Shown here one piece after another: positions 38,156 through 49,501 of a stretch of 64,000 bases of DNA. The translations under genes and the position numbers were made by a program. The first letter of the stretch is position 1; each line of letters opens with the position of its first letter. The notes beneath the pieces were generated by a model. The model was not told the DNA's origin and ran no database searches. It saw only the letters and a program-made list of their open reading frames with translations. Origin of the DNA: Suillus spraguei (Eukaryota; Basidiomycota; Agaricomycetes; Boletales; Suillaceae); the NCBI GenBank assembly GCA_016800925.1, contig JABCPU010000161.1, forward strand, positions 79,109-143,108, in the 5' to 3' direction.

Positions 38156-38602
38156 AAACAATTTCTAGAGGCTCGCGTGTATATTTGAAACTGCCAAATG
38201 ATAAATTCCTTTGACAGACTCAAACCACCGCCACCGCCACGCGTGCCACCTTTAACACATGTACAATGCACAAGTGCAGGCCATCGTAAAAGATGGAATG
38301 ACTGCCTTATGTGTCATGGGTTGTTGGAGTTGATCAAGCACTATCACTGGCTGTGTCTGGGCGTCTGAGACACCCACGTGAACTTCTTCCTGATGGTTCC
38401 GCCAATGTCATAACGCACTCTGCCCAATGTGGACTAGCATACATCAAGGATCAATACTAGTGCTATACCAGTGTTCAGGGACATTGATGTGCGATAATCA
38501 AGCTCAGATGACCTCGGTGCTTACGAATGAACTTGAAGTTCAGCCTTGATAAAGAGTCTCAAGGTTGGCCGCAGCACTTGAAACCTCACGTCTCAGTACT
38601 CC

Positions 38603-39384
38603 ATGATGTTGCCACTTGTCCTGTATGACATCCTCTCCGAGCTGCCAGGCAATAACTGGTCATCCAACCCCGCAAAGCCGAGGTCAGTACTTCGTGTTCT
38701 GCATGCCAAGTTTTGGTATCTGACCAAAGTTTACTGCGCCCTAGGTTCGTTTTGAGCTACAAGGATCTTCCATTCGTCACACTCTGGGTCGAATACTCAG
38801 ACATCCCCATCGCTATGAAGGCCATCGGCGCAAAGCCAAACAAACGCCGAGACGGCTCAGACGTCTATACCGTCCCCGTTCTTAGCGATCCCAACACCGG
38901 TGCCCTCATCACCGACTCCCTCGAAATTGCCTCATACCTCGAAAAGACATATCCCGAGAAACCTATCTTCCCAAACAACTCAGAAACCATGATACGTGGA
39001 TTTGACTCCTCCTATTCAAACCTATTTCGACCTGCTATGAAGTCTATGTTCGCACGCTGTGTAGAAATATTGAGTCCCGCCAGTGCCAAGTTCTTCATTA
39101 AAGCTCGTTCGATAGACAACCCGTTGCCTTGGGATGCGAAGTACGATGAAGACTGGGACCTACTAGAGAAAGGGTACAATACTGTGCACGAATGGCACCA
39201 GAAGACTGACGGGAAGTGGTTTATGGACGACACCTTTTCGTATGCGGACATTGTTGTTGCTTGTGAATTGCTGTGGTACAAACGAGTTTTGAAGGAGAAC
39301 GAGTGGATCAGGATCAGTTCTTGGAATGGGGGGAAATGGGCTCAAATCCTTGCGGATGTCGAAAAGGAGTGTAAATTAGCTTAG
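38603..39384 (+). CDS. Glutathione S-transferase-like protein, copy 1
   Basis: join(38603..38682, 38745..39384), 239 residues. The N-terminal thioredoxin-like fold has LVLYDILSELPGNNWSSNPAKPRF (split by the intron inside the Arg codon) and, at the cis-Pro and glutathione gamma-Glu binding region, YTVPVLSDPNTGALITDSLEIASYLEKTYPEKP. The helical C-terminal domain ends WHQKTDGKWFMDDTFSYADIVVACELLW and WAQILADVEKECKLA. It belongs to the fungal GST type with a Ser/Asn-containing N-terminal site (UstS-like by my recollection). A second in-frame ATG directly follows the first (38606). Conjugates or reduces electrophiles; substrate unknown. Intact, beside a dead copy and a second intact one. Confidence 0.85.
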
Positions 39385-39840
39385 TATAAGATCAATCGCT
39401 TCAGGGGCATGTAAACGATAATGAATGCTTCACAAGTTGCCTCAGTTGAAGTCCTTCAGACCTCACCTGCGCATACGGATACGATTACGTGCATGTTATA
39501 CTAACAAGTGTACTAGGGCACCGAAGTTGTGGATCATCTGTAACTGATTCGACACAAATCAAAACTGGTTCAATGCGTAATGAAATCGCAGCAAACCGCA
39601 TATAAACCGCAGGGACTCCGCTACCAGCACTGAACTTGGGTGACAAGCCCTCGCATCGGAACGTATCTGTGTACTAGTAATAGTAAGATCCGTGACAGCT
39701 GGATGCTCCAAAAATTGGCAATTCCATCGGACTCGATTCAGTGGAATTGTAGTGAACACGAATGCAGGTACTCCACCAGCGGAATCACCCCTGTCAATAG
39801 ATGCTCACCGCCAGCGTGAGGTCAAGTAGATTGCCCTCCT
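39385..39840. other. Intergenic
   Basis: No feature seen between the first intact GST and the TBC-domain relic. Confidence 0.35.
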
Positions 39841-40255
39841 ATGGTACCGCCATCTCAAGCACGCATGAACAAAAAGGTCAAGCGTCTATTGTTGGACGGA
39901 GTGCCTTCGTCAGTACGATACTTGGTGTGGTGTCATCTCAGTGACAGCAAAGCACGTGCGATTCCCAACGTATATACACAGCTGGGCAAGAGGCAAAGAG
40001 CTCCTGCGTTTTCAGATATCGAGAAGGATGCAAAAACGTGTTTCCCTGATCAGACGCAACTGCATCACTTCGATGGCCCTTTAGTATCACTCTGCCATAC
40101 AGGCGTATCTCAATATGGTGCCAGATATCCAAGGTACATCTCCGTTGTATCCGAGCATCGCATCGTTCCTGATTGATGTGGGTTGTCAGGACTGACTTCT
40201 ATAGCTGGTCATTTGTTGTTGCTATCACCCGAAGAAGATGCTTTTTGGTCACCCC
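39841..40255 (+). pseudogene. TBC (Rab-GAP) domain relic
   Basis: NKKVKRLLLDGVPSSVRYLVW, then PAFSDIEKDAKTCFPDQTQL, match the start of a TBC domain. After DGPLVSL the frame slips by one base and continues as QAYLNMVPDIQ (about 40107-40140). An intron-like gap then leads to AGHLLLLSPEEDAFW (about 40205-40247), where it stops abruptly in C-rich low-complexity sequence. The catalytic Arg and Gln fingers of TBC proteins are not recognisable. A truncated duplicate of a gene located elsewhere. Confidence 0.7.
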
Positions 40256-41002
40256 CACCCCCACCCACACCTACGCCCTGTGGCTGGAATCTGTAAATAT
40301 ATATATAATTGAAAAGATCCAGAGTGTCTCATATCTGAATAAACGTCGAAAGCAGGCATGCAGATGCATGTAATCACATCGAAAATGCTGGAGTACATAC
40401 TCTGATATCGAACTTGAAGCAAGTGAACAGTAACCCTACTAGAGGCTTTGCCACGTCATGTAGCGCACACCGGACACACACAGTACAATGATTAACACGA
40501 CACATAAGCTGACAATGTGTTGATCTAGGCTCCTTGTTTAGTACTACTGAAAATATTGTGAGGTACCCAGTCAACTCGTATCGGACATCACCTTGCCAGC
40601 GAAGATGAATATCATACGGAGTGGCTAACTTAACAGTTGCCGCAATCTGTACAATCACATTCTGGGTGTTCTGTTGCAAATGAGGATCATCGCAATGACT
40701 CATGAGCGCTGATCACAGCTGCACCAATATCATTTTAAAAGAAACCTCCACGTAAATTTGACGTGAAAGTGAGTTCGAGCAGAGATAGGACTTGGGCGTC
40801 GTGGCGTTGATGAGTTGGCAAATGACGGTGTCAGGCTAGGTTGGCAATTGTAGGATGACACCTATCACTCATCACTATTCAGAGTTTGGTCATGCATCAA
40901 AGATTGAGATGAAAATATTTACACACGCTATGCAGAGAAAAGTATATAATGCAACGTCCATGGGTTCAACACTAACCAGTCAAGTCAACCTTGAGATTTT
41001 CG
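40256..41002. other. Intergenic
   Basis: Begins with a short C-rich CACCCC-type stretch; otherwise nothing recognised. Confidence 0.35.
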
Positions 41003-41783
41003 ATGCAGCCCATCATACTGTACGACACACCAGGCAAGGTCCCGAATAATATATGGGCTCCAAACCCTGCCAAGACCAGGCAAGTCGACAGTCAGAGCCA
41101 TTGCTGCATATGGCTAACATGCAGGCGATAGGTTCTGCCTGGAATACAAAGGTCTCCCATATGAGATCGTCTGGGTGGAATTCAAAGATATTCCCAAGAC
41201 TATGGAATACCAAGTTGGCACTTCGACTACGGAAGGGGGCAGGTACACCCTTCCGGTGATCAAGGATCCCAACACTGGATTCGTCGTCGCTGACTCGCTT
41301 GCGATCGCTGAGTACCTGGACAAGACTTATCCAGAGAAGCCGGTCATACCACGTGGCGCCAGCGTTCTTATAGGGCTATTCGAGCCTGCATATTGCAGCA
41401 TTGCCTACGGAAAAGTAGTGAAGCTTATCCTAACGAAGACCCTCGAAATCATGAACGATTCAAATAGGGAGTACTTCATTCTGACGCGCTTAGAGCTACT
41501 CGGCGAAACAACCTGGGAGGCTGTGTCAGAAGCGAACGTACAACAGCAGTGGGAAGACTTCAAGCAGGGTCTTGATGAAATCGATAAATGGTACCAGAAA
41601 AGTGGTGGAAAGTGGATTATGGGAGATACCTTCTCGTTTGCAGATATGGTGGTGGCTTGCAGAACAATATGGTGGAACAAAATCTTCGATGAAGAACAAC
41701 TGCGAGAACTGCATTCTTGGAATGGAGGACGATGGGCACGTGTCTTGGCAGATGTGAATGCGGAGTGTGGTACAGATCTGTAG
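41003..41783 (+). CDS. Glutathione S-transferase-like protein, copy 2
   Basis: join(41003..41079, 41132..41783), 242 residues. The N-terminus IILYDTPGKVPNNIWAPNPAKTR runs into FCLEYKGLPYEIVWVEF across an intron whose donor is GCAAGT instead of GT. The GSH-binding segment is YTLPVIKDPNTGFVVADSLAIAEYLDKTYPEKP. The C-terminal domain carries WYQKSGGKWIMGDTFSFADMVVAC and WARVLADVNAECGTDL. It is the paralog of the copy at 38603-39384, with the same intron position, and is well diverged from it, so the duplication is not recent. Intact. Confidence 0.85.
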
Positions 41784-42699
41784 GAAAAGAATAGTAGCAT
41801 TGGTTGGGTGGGTCCTATCACGTACTGGCCTTGACGCGAATTCACGGTTTATACCAACTACTACTACTTATGTAGTACCGCTGTTATCGTCACTAAGTAT
41901 TATGCATGACGAGGATTCGCTACTATTGTCAATGAAGGGATAAGGCCTATGTATTTCGTTCGTTGTTCACCTGCTGTTGCCAAAATCAAGCGTTATAAGG
42001 GGTCATTTTCAAAACCGTACCAAGAATGCCTTGAACTCGTTATGAAGCCATGCTCCGACATCACAAATTCCAAGTACATATAAATTTGGGAGTGAGAGAG
42101 CTTTGAACGCGCCAAATAATAATTTGTCTCTACGATCACCTGCGGGATGCGCCACAACTGAAGCCTGTTGTGCGTAAATGATTCTAAGGCCCCCATTCCA
42201 CTGAATAGTAAGGAAGTTCCAAGTAAACGGTCAGCTAGGGAAAGTTGGGACACAATTGGAACAAAAGAAGGAATGGTCGGCGTATAACAATCTCGACATC
42301 CGCGAGGCAGTGGGTCGGAAGGGAATACGTGTTCGACGCCCCAACTACCCTGAGCCCGCGCAGAGTGTTAGTCTATCACGAGGTAGATTGTGCAATAGTG
42401 GCTTCATCCGCCGTAGCGACGATTGGCTCCCAAAGTGCTGGTCGGAGACCACGACCTGGGTGCTGTAGCTTAGTCAGCCAGTCGAATTCGCAACCAACTG
42501 AATCCAGATCTACTGTGACTACGCACTACTAACGAGCGCAAATTATCTATCATGTACTAGATATGCCATCAATGTCATGGTAGCTGATAAATAGAAACTA
42601 GCGTCCAAGGTCATCGTATGTACCGCAGAATACTATGCATAATAGCTAAGTTCATGAAGTTGCTCTGGAGTAGTGATATCTGTAAGGCCGAGAAGGCCA
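41784..42699. other. Intergenic
   Basis: About 900 bp, no motif or RNA gene recognised. Confidence 0.35.
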
Positions 42700-43618
42700 T
42701 TATCGTTCATAGAACGCTTCGTAGGGGTGGAGGTAGAGGTGCCCGTCAACAGCACCCTCGACAGAAGATATAATCTGCTGGAGGATGCTTTCGATATCAG
42801 AGGAAACGGCACGCCTCTGGTCATGAACAGTGTCACGTCCCAAATCCATGCTAAGCTCGCGCTTCGTGCTGTTGCTGCTTCATCAAAGGCAGACAGTATT
42901 GTCGCAACAGTGCCTCCCGCACTAACAACGCCTGCACCTTTCCTAAGATGCTTGAGACGTCGAAGGGATCGTAAAGCTGCGGTCTTCAAACTGAAGTGCT
43001 GCTCCATCCAAATCTTCTCCATCATCGTCTTCATCCAGAGTTTGGTCCAAATCCCGCCTAGTGCTGTTTCCAAAGGCATCCACGATCTCATTAGCACCTA
43101 CTCCCAGGCTGATAATATTCCCGATATCGTTGATCCAGCTCGAGGCAGCTTTGGGAATTGTGAGGCTGCGCTCTTCGACGGGAAGGGCAGAGTCCGCTTC
43201 ACGTTTGAGGTTGATATCGCTCAAGACAGAGCTACCTTCTTGCACGAGAGTCTGGAGCGCGGCAGTAATGTCTGCAGTGATATCGCGCTTCCTGTGGGGG
43301 GCAGCTCGTTGAACGCTGCATCAATAGCTTGAACAAGATCGGAAGTGGAGTCACGTTTGGAATTGAAGGAAGGATTACTAGCCCCTGGGAGGACCACTGT
43401 CCCTATGCGGGGATGGACGAAGTCGTTGAGCACAGATGTATCATCATCCGTTGACGCGGTATCACGCTCGGAACTGACTTGGCGGTGACTATAAATGCAT
43501 TCAGTGAGTGTCTACTTAGTGATTGTCTGAGAGGGACGTACAAGTACGGAGTAGGAGCAGCAAAACTTGGGACGGTCGATGCTACAACAGCGAGAGCGAC
43601 AAGGACAGCGAAGCGCAT
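42700..43618 (-). pseudogene. Secreted protein with repeated dibasic sites, frameshifted
   Basis: It starts at 43618 with a clear signal peptide (MRFAVLVALAVVASTVPSFA, cleavage near APTP), followed by a GTACGT...TATAG intron. The mature part shows recurring units after dibasic sites: KRDSTSDLVQAI, RKRDITADITAALQ, KREADSALPVEER, TRRDLDQTL, TKRELSMDL and QRRAVSSDIESIL, the pattern of Kex2-processed repeat proteins. Two halves resemble one another (ANEIVDAFGNSTRRDL and ATILSAFDE then NSTKREL). The reading frame changes at a run of six C/G (43296-43301), near 42945 (possibly an intron) and near 42865. The end at 42700 follows YEAFYER. Either decayed or hit by homopolymer errors. Function unknown. 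Confidence 0.5.
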
Positions 43619-44820
43619 GTTTGTCTTGAATGTAAAAAATTGGAAATAAACGGCGGGTCGAGGTGTGTAAAAACGCGAAGCTAAAAGTTGAATGAGAGTG
43701 TACGAATTTTTTCAAATAGGCTGTAGCATGATTAGGTTAGTAGAAGGCAGCCGGATGAGACAGAATTAACGTACTGCCTGCAACCTGGGTGAGCCGTGAA
43801 AGCGAAAAAAGGAAGAGGGCTGAGGAGTTAGCAGCTAACATGCATGCCTTTTAAACGGGTGAGGATCACAGCCTATGCATCAGATTGCAACTCCTCCCAC
43901 AGATCGCACGCGTTTCAGGATACACTCCTTGAAACTCATCTGCGTTTCATTGATAGATGAGTCACGGTTAGTGTGAAGATGGGCATTCGCTTCTTGCATC
44001 CAAGAATCACGATGAGTCAATCATTGGCTGAATTTTGAAAGACCTGAATTCTTCGAAGGCTCCTCCAAGTCCGAGTCGGCGACCTAACTGGAAACAAAGG
44101 CTGTCGTTATTCTGAACCTTCTGGCGCATACCATACAGCTGTGTTGTGTGTCGTGCAGCACATCATCTGTAGGCGCCATCAAACGATCAAATTGAAGAAA
44201 GCAAAAAGGAGACGATGATCGTTTCCCATCGTTACACGTTACCGACTCAAGTGTTGCGATTCAATTTCTACATACGTACATGTTCAACGCACGGCACAAC
44301 CGCTGGCCCGCTAAAATGGCAGTGCTTGACCATATGATACTTCATCATCCCTGGATTCTCGGCTCCCAAGTAATTTCAAATCAGTCCGCATTTGCGACCC
44401 ACACTGGATAGTAGATGAAATACCAGTAAAGACACAGTGAGAGCTGTGTATTATCCGTTAAAGCATTCTCAACGGCATTCTTGGTACATATGAGATCTGA
44501 ATCACCGGTCACCCAATTGAAAAAGCCGGGTAACACTGTAGCCTGTAGGTTAACCGGTTAATAGTTAGCTTATTTGCCATCAGAGAAATGACTGCGGTCG
44601 ACCAAACGCCCGGTGTTTCGTGCCCATATTTCTAATCCCGAATCCGGCGGTACGCACTTCATAACAATATGTATCATAGGACTTGAGGGAAAAAAAGGAC
44701 AGTGCGTACTCGATATAAGTGACTCGGAGCGGACTGGCGCCGCTACGATGACTCAGAGTATCTGTGTAGTGTGTATGGATGTGTTAGATTGTTAAGGTAT
44801 AACAGAAGAAGTCCATACAG
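43619..44820. other. Intergenic
   Basis: 1.2 kb between two minus-strand genes; no feature recognised. Confidence 0.35.
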
Positions 44821-47800
44821 CTACAGTATCTCTAATGTCCTGATGTCCATCATATTATCAACAGAAGTCATGTCTTTAACCTGTGCAACAATATCACGAT
44901 CCGACGCGATCCTCTCGAATTCTCCGTCGCGCAGCCGCGCTAACAAAAGTCCACTAAAAGGTTGTCCAAGTCGAACTATCAAACGCAATGCTCGCGAGTG
45001 AGAATCCGAATAAACCGGCTCGTAATTGTCATGCAACTCAAGGAGATGACGACTCCATGGAAGAACAAGCAAGATTGTCTGCCAGGCGGGTGGTGGTCTT
45101 GCAGGCGAGAATGGGAATGGGATCAATCTGTCTGCCGTGGTGACCTGCAGGTCACAAAGCCCGTCTGACTTGAGTTCATACATATTTGTGTCCTGGTCTC
45201 GCTCTACTTTCCGCCTAGCTTCTGTGATCGGGAATACGATGCAAGGCAAATGCAACCGGCGATGCGCGAAACGGGGAGCGCTCAAAGAATCAAGTGTCTG
45301 ATACAATTCCAAAGCCGACTCTAGAGTCACAACATCTCGCAGCGAGGAGACCAATGACTGAATCTCATTTTCGGATAGAGATGGCAGTTTGCATGGTGGA
45401 GCTTCATATGAAGTGATGTCGGCTGGAAAACAGCTGTTGAACTCTGATGGCTTTCCGATCCAATCTAGGGCAGTAATATCGCCCGACTGAGCTACGATTT
45501 CCTGCAGGAGCCGTCCGAATGCATTCTGCTTCTTCTCGCCGTAATCAACGCGTAGGCGGACACCAAAGATGCCGAACAACGAGTATGCGATGTCTTCTTG
45601 CAGTGTGGTAATACGTGTCGAAGCCCACCGAAGTTTCTCTCGGGCGCCTCTCATCCCGGGGCGGAAGGCCACAATGGCTCGTCGATCTATGCCTGTCGCG
45701 TACTCCAACTCCTGCATGATCGTGAAAGAATCCTTGTGGTTGGGAGTGCGATCATTGAGATAAAGAGTCCAATTCTTCTGATAAAATAGAATGATTTTAG
45801 GAGCGAGGAATTCTTGAACTGTCCATCCGCGTGTATTCCAAGCGCTCTTTGCCAGTGCGCCAGACTTTGACAAAGGCGGAACATCCGAAAGATATACGAC
45901 TGTGAGCACGGAGTGGTGATACCAGATGAACATGGACTTGATCGATGCTTGGAGCTCAACATCGTTATTCTTGTCAATACAGCACGTGTCGCTCCATGCC
46001 CAGCGATACCCCAAATCACGAGCAGTCTTGCAGAAGGACTGTAACTTCTTGATGCCGCCAACCGGATCCAATTCATAGACGACATTGCCCTGTATATCCT
46101 GCAACAGCGGCTCCTTTCCTTCCCACCGGTGTGATAGCATGACATATTGGAAGTATGTCATCACCACATCTTTGATACGCTTCATTTGAATATGGGTGAT
46201 TGTTGACGACACGAGTTCTCTATACTGTATGCTCGCTTTGAAAGTGCTTATCTGTGCATCTCGATCACATAAGAGCCCGTTGGTGGTGTTGAGTACACGC
46301 AGCGGAGCCCTGGCAGTGTCAAGTTGATCATAAATGACTGTTCGAATAATACGATCCGCTTCGGATGGACTGAGATACTGGTCGCGCAACCCTGCAGAAA
46401 CAGTTACAACACGTTGACGTATGAGTTATTACGGCTTACTTCGTGTCTCGGTGTCGGGAGCATTGTCTAATTTGGATAGCATGATTCGGAAGGCCTGGAT
46501 CGCTTCATCATAGCGTCCTGCACCATGAAGCGCTGCGTGCTTCAGATTGTATCCAATGTGGGACGAAGGATTGAGTTCGGTGACCTGTGCATCGCGGAAG
46601 TCAACATGGGCTACAAAAATGTAGATGCCATCATTACTCGTTGTGCGTCTAGCAGCGCATCATCCCATAACGTTTTCTCCAACTTTGCCTTACTACGTTT
46701 TGCAAAGGCAGCATCGGATGGAGAAGTTAGCAGGTTGATCGCCGCTGAGTATAAGTCAATAGCCCTATCAAATTTGCTTGCAGCGAGGGCAGTATCTCCG
46801 CTCGTAAGAAAGGGCGCACTGCATTTTTCCGTGAAAGCTGAGTGAAATGTGGGTGAGGATTGTAGCCAGCATGGAATTACGAACCCCAGACTTGCCATTG
46901 GACCATTCAAGGCAGCTGTCCTTCATTGTTTCGTCGATATTGTCCATCATGCATCGGTATGAGTTTATGGCATCTGGAAATCTACCTGCCCAGAGGAGTG
47001 CGTCACACCGTTTCTGGTGTACCTTTTGCCAGAGGGAGTCCAGGTCCCAGCCAAAGAGCTAAACAAGACACTGAATTATGAAAAGCATTATGTATGCAGC
47101 TTAACGCACCACAACCAAGTCCTCGTATATTTGATGAGTGAATGTGGATGAGAAAGCGCCGGAGTTGATAGCGGTAGTGAAGTGGTTGGCGGCTTCGTCA
47201 TAACGCATGCCATCCAAGGCTTTGAGACCAAGTTGAACAAGTAGATATGCCTAATGCGCGAGTTGCAAAGATGAGTGTTCGATAGCCAAGTTTGGATGAT
47301 ACTTACTTCCACGAGATGACATGCGCGAGTGTCGGCATTCGGACAACCGGTAGTGAGTTCCTTGAGGAGCAAGTTTGCCTCGTTATGTTGATCTGAATTG
47401 AAGAGGGCGATGGCCTGAAATACGTGATTGACCAGGGAGTATGCGAGGCAACTGTGACATACCTTGATCAAGAGCAAGAAATGAATGGTTTCTGAATCTT
47501 GGTCCGTGTACATGGATGCAACATCAAATGCTGCCCTCGCCTCCAGGATGCGGCCTTTTCCGCAGAGGGCAATTCCCTTGGAGATATAGCCTGTCAACGA
47601 AGGTTGAATGCTGATGGACTATCTCACCGTGGAGTTAGCCTTTTGTAAGGGACTATGGTCCATGCATATAACTTACTTCGATGGCATCCAGAAGGGCGTG
47701 GTCCCAGTCGTGTTTTCGAGCCATGACGAATGAACGATGGGCGTAGGACGTATAGCTGTTATTGGCGTTGATATCCTGTGTGAGTAGTCCTTCAGCAGTA

Positions 47801-48808
47801 GATAAGTCCCCATTCATGCATGCACTGCGGGCTGTTGTGATGGCTAAGATCTGGATGAAACATGCTCAATTTGTGGTATATGAGTCAAGGATGGCAACAT
47901 GCCTTTGAATTAGGTACTGCCCACTCTGAGATCATCTTATCTTGACCTCCGCTGAGAATATGGCTGCCGTCCACGGAGAAAGTTACACATATGGTCGGGG
48001 ATGTGTGCTTGAAGGTGGCAACGGTTCGTCGATCTGAGAGCTGCCATAGACAGACGTGTTGAACATCAGATGAGGATGCGACAAATGTGCCAGCAGGATT
48101 AACGGCAATGGCACTGATTGTGCTAGTATGGCCCGTCCAGGGATTACCGACCTGTTGCCAGGTTGTTGTATCCCATTCTCGTACGGTAGGATCAGAATTA
48201 TCACCGCCTGTAAGAAGGCGTGTGCCATCAGGTGTCCACGTGAGTGAAATGTTGTATGAGGTGTGGCCTTTGAAGGATGCGACCCATGTCCTTGTGCCTG
48301 GATTATAAATCTGGATATTGTTGAATGTTGCGGTGGCAAGAAGTTCACCAGAAGGTGAATATCGAACGCAATTGACTTGACTGCCACACTCAATTGGATT
48401 TCCTTGCTGTTCCCAGGTTTTAGTATTCCATAACTTCGTCGTGTTGTCCCATGAACCAGTAGCCAGCACTGTTCCATCGGGAGAAAAATCGAGCGAGACC
48501 CAATTGGAGTGGGCTTTAATGGATTGTGTGAGCAATTCCCCAGTTTCCAGTCCGTACCAGACGACAACCTCTCCGTCATAATCACCGCTCGCTATCAATT
48601 GCCCATCTCGTGATACCGCCAATTCCATTACCTCCCTGCGGTGCCCCCTCATCTTCTTCAACACAACACCTGTCCTCAAATCCCATAGACGAAGCGTCTT
48701 GTCGTCCGATGTTGTAACTATCCGCCGTTTATCGGGGAAAACTGCGACTGCCCTTACCCAGCCTTCATGACCCTTGAACTCTCGCAGGGGTATAGTGAGC
48801 TCCGACAT
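44821..48808 (-). CDS. WD40-TPR-HET fusion protein (allorecognition-type)
   Basis: One continuous multi-exon gene, roughly 1,150-1,200 residues. Exon 1 (47903-48808, 302 codons) is a WD40 beta-propeller with about seven blades, for example FKGHEGWVRAVAVFPDKRRI, TSDDKTLRLWDL, LATGSWDNTTKLWN and SGGQDKMISEWAV. A GC-donor intron (GCATGT) leads in frame to a TPR region (LTQDINANNSYTSYAHRSF, SKGIALCGKGRILEARAAF, GDTALAASKFDRAIDLYSAAI). The C-terminal part from 46391 is a HET domain: YVMLSHRWEG, WAWSDTCCIDK, SMFIWYHHSVLTVVYLSDV and NTRGWTVQEFLAPKIILFY, then EDIAYSLFGIFGV. HET domains trigger heterokaryon-incompatibility cell death in filamentous ascomycetes; here the WD40/TPR part likely senses or scaffolds. 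Appears intact, stop at 44821. Confidence 0.85.
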
Positions 48809-49199
48809 TTTACGAGAGGTTGATGGCGTTGGGCCCAGTCGAGGTGGACTACAGGTATCTTTTTCTAAGTTGCAGAGGTGCGTGTTTTGTGCGTTTCATC
48901 ATGATACGTCAACCTGCCTTGTTTCCATAGACACCCAGGTCACGAGGCCTCAGGTAGAAGTCTGCAAAAAGCGATAAACATCACGTGATAAAACATTACA
49001 AAATTGTGACAAACAGAAAATAGCGATTAACATACTGGATGACTTTCCATGGTCAAGATGATGCAGAATAGAATATCTTGGAGTCTCAAAAATATCACCA
49101 ATAATGAAGATATGTTAATCTATACCAGAATAATCCCCCATACACTCAGCCAAATAGATTTAATCCTGTTCTTGATGTGATGGACAATCTTACAGTCCA
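48809..49199. other. Intergenic upstream of the WD40-TPR-HET gene
   Basis: Promoter region of the minus-strand gene and edge of the transposon nest. No motif identified. Confidence 0.35.
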
Positions 49200-49422
49200 G
49201 TACTTGTTTCTATGAGGCAGACCTCTTCAAAGATGATGAAAGAGCTCAGACCCTGGCTGCTGCTATCATTGCTGGGACTGAGGTATCACAACAAGATTGC
49301 ATTGACACTTGGAACCCTCATCATTTATATCTTTGCCGACCCCAACTACTTCCAAATCCTCACATCAACACTCTGTGGCATGTACTATATGATAGCCAGA
49401 ATGATTGAGCGTTCATCACTAC
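49200..49422 (+). pseudogene. N-terminal fragment of a DDE transposase, fragment A
   Basis: Frame reads EADLFKDDERAQTLAAAI, then a LLPNPHINTLWHVLYDSQND segment, a TGA (49406-49408) where related copies would have Arg, and AFITT. This resembles the N-terminus of HARBI1/DDE_Tnp_4-like transposases common in mushrooms. It is cut off by an LTR-like sequence at 49423. Family assignment from memory of the pattern. Confidence 0.5.
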
Positions 49423-49456
49423 TGTTACAATCATATGTACCCCTATTCAATTTCCC
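49423..49456 (+). repeat. Short diverged LTR start
   Basis: TGTTACAATCATATGTACCCC followed by TATTCAATTTC matches the first ~33 bases of the LTR at 50649 (TGTTACAATCGTACGTGCCCC, then TATTCATTTTC) with a few differences. The rest of the LTR is absent, so this is an old truncated relic, or a target-like end sequence. Confidence 0.55.
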
Positions 49457-49501
49457 TTGTTCTATTTCTTGGTTGGTGTCACAAATTCCAAATACAAACC
49501 A

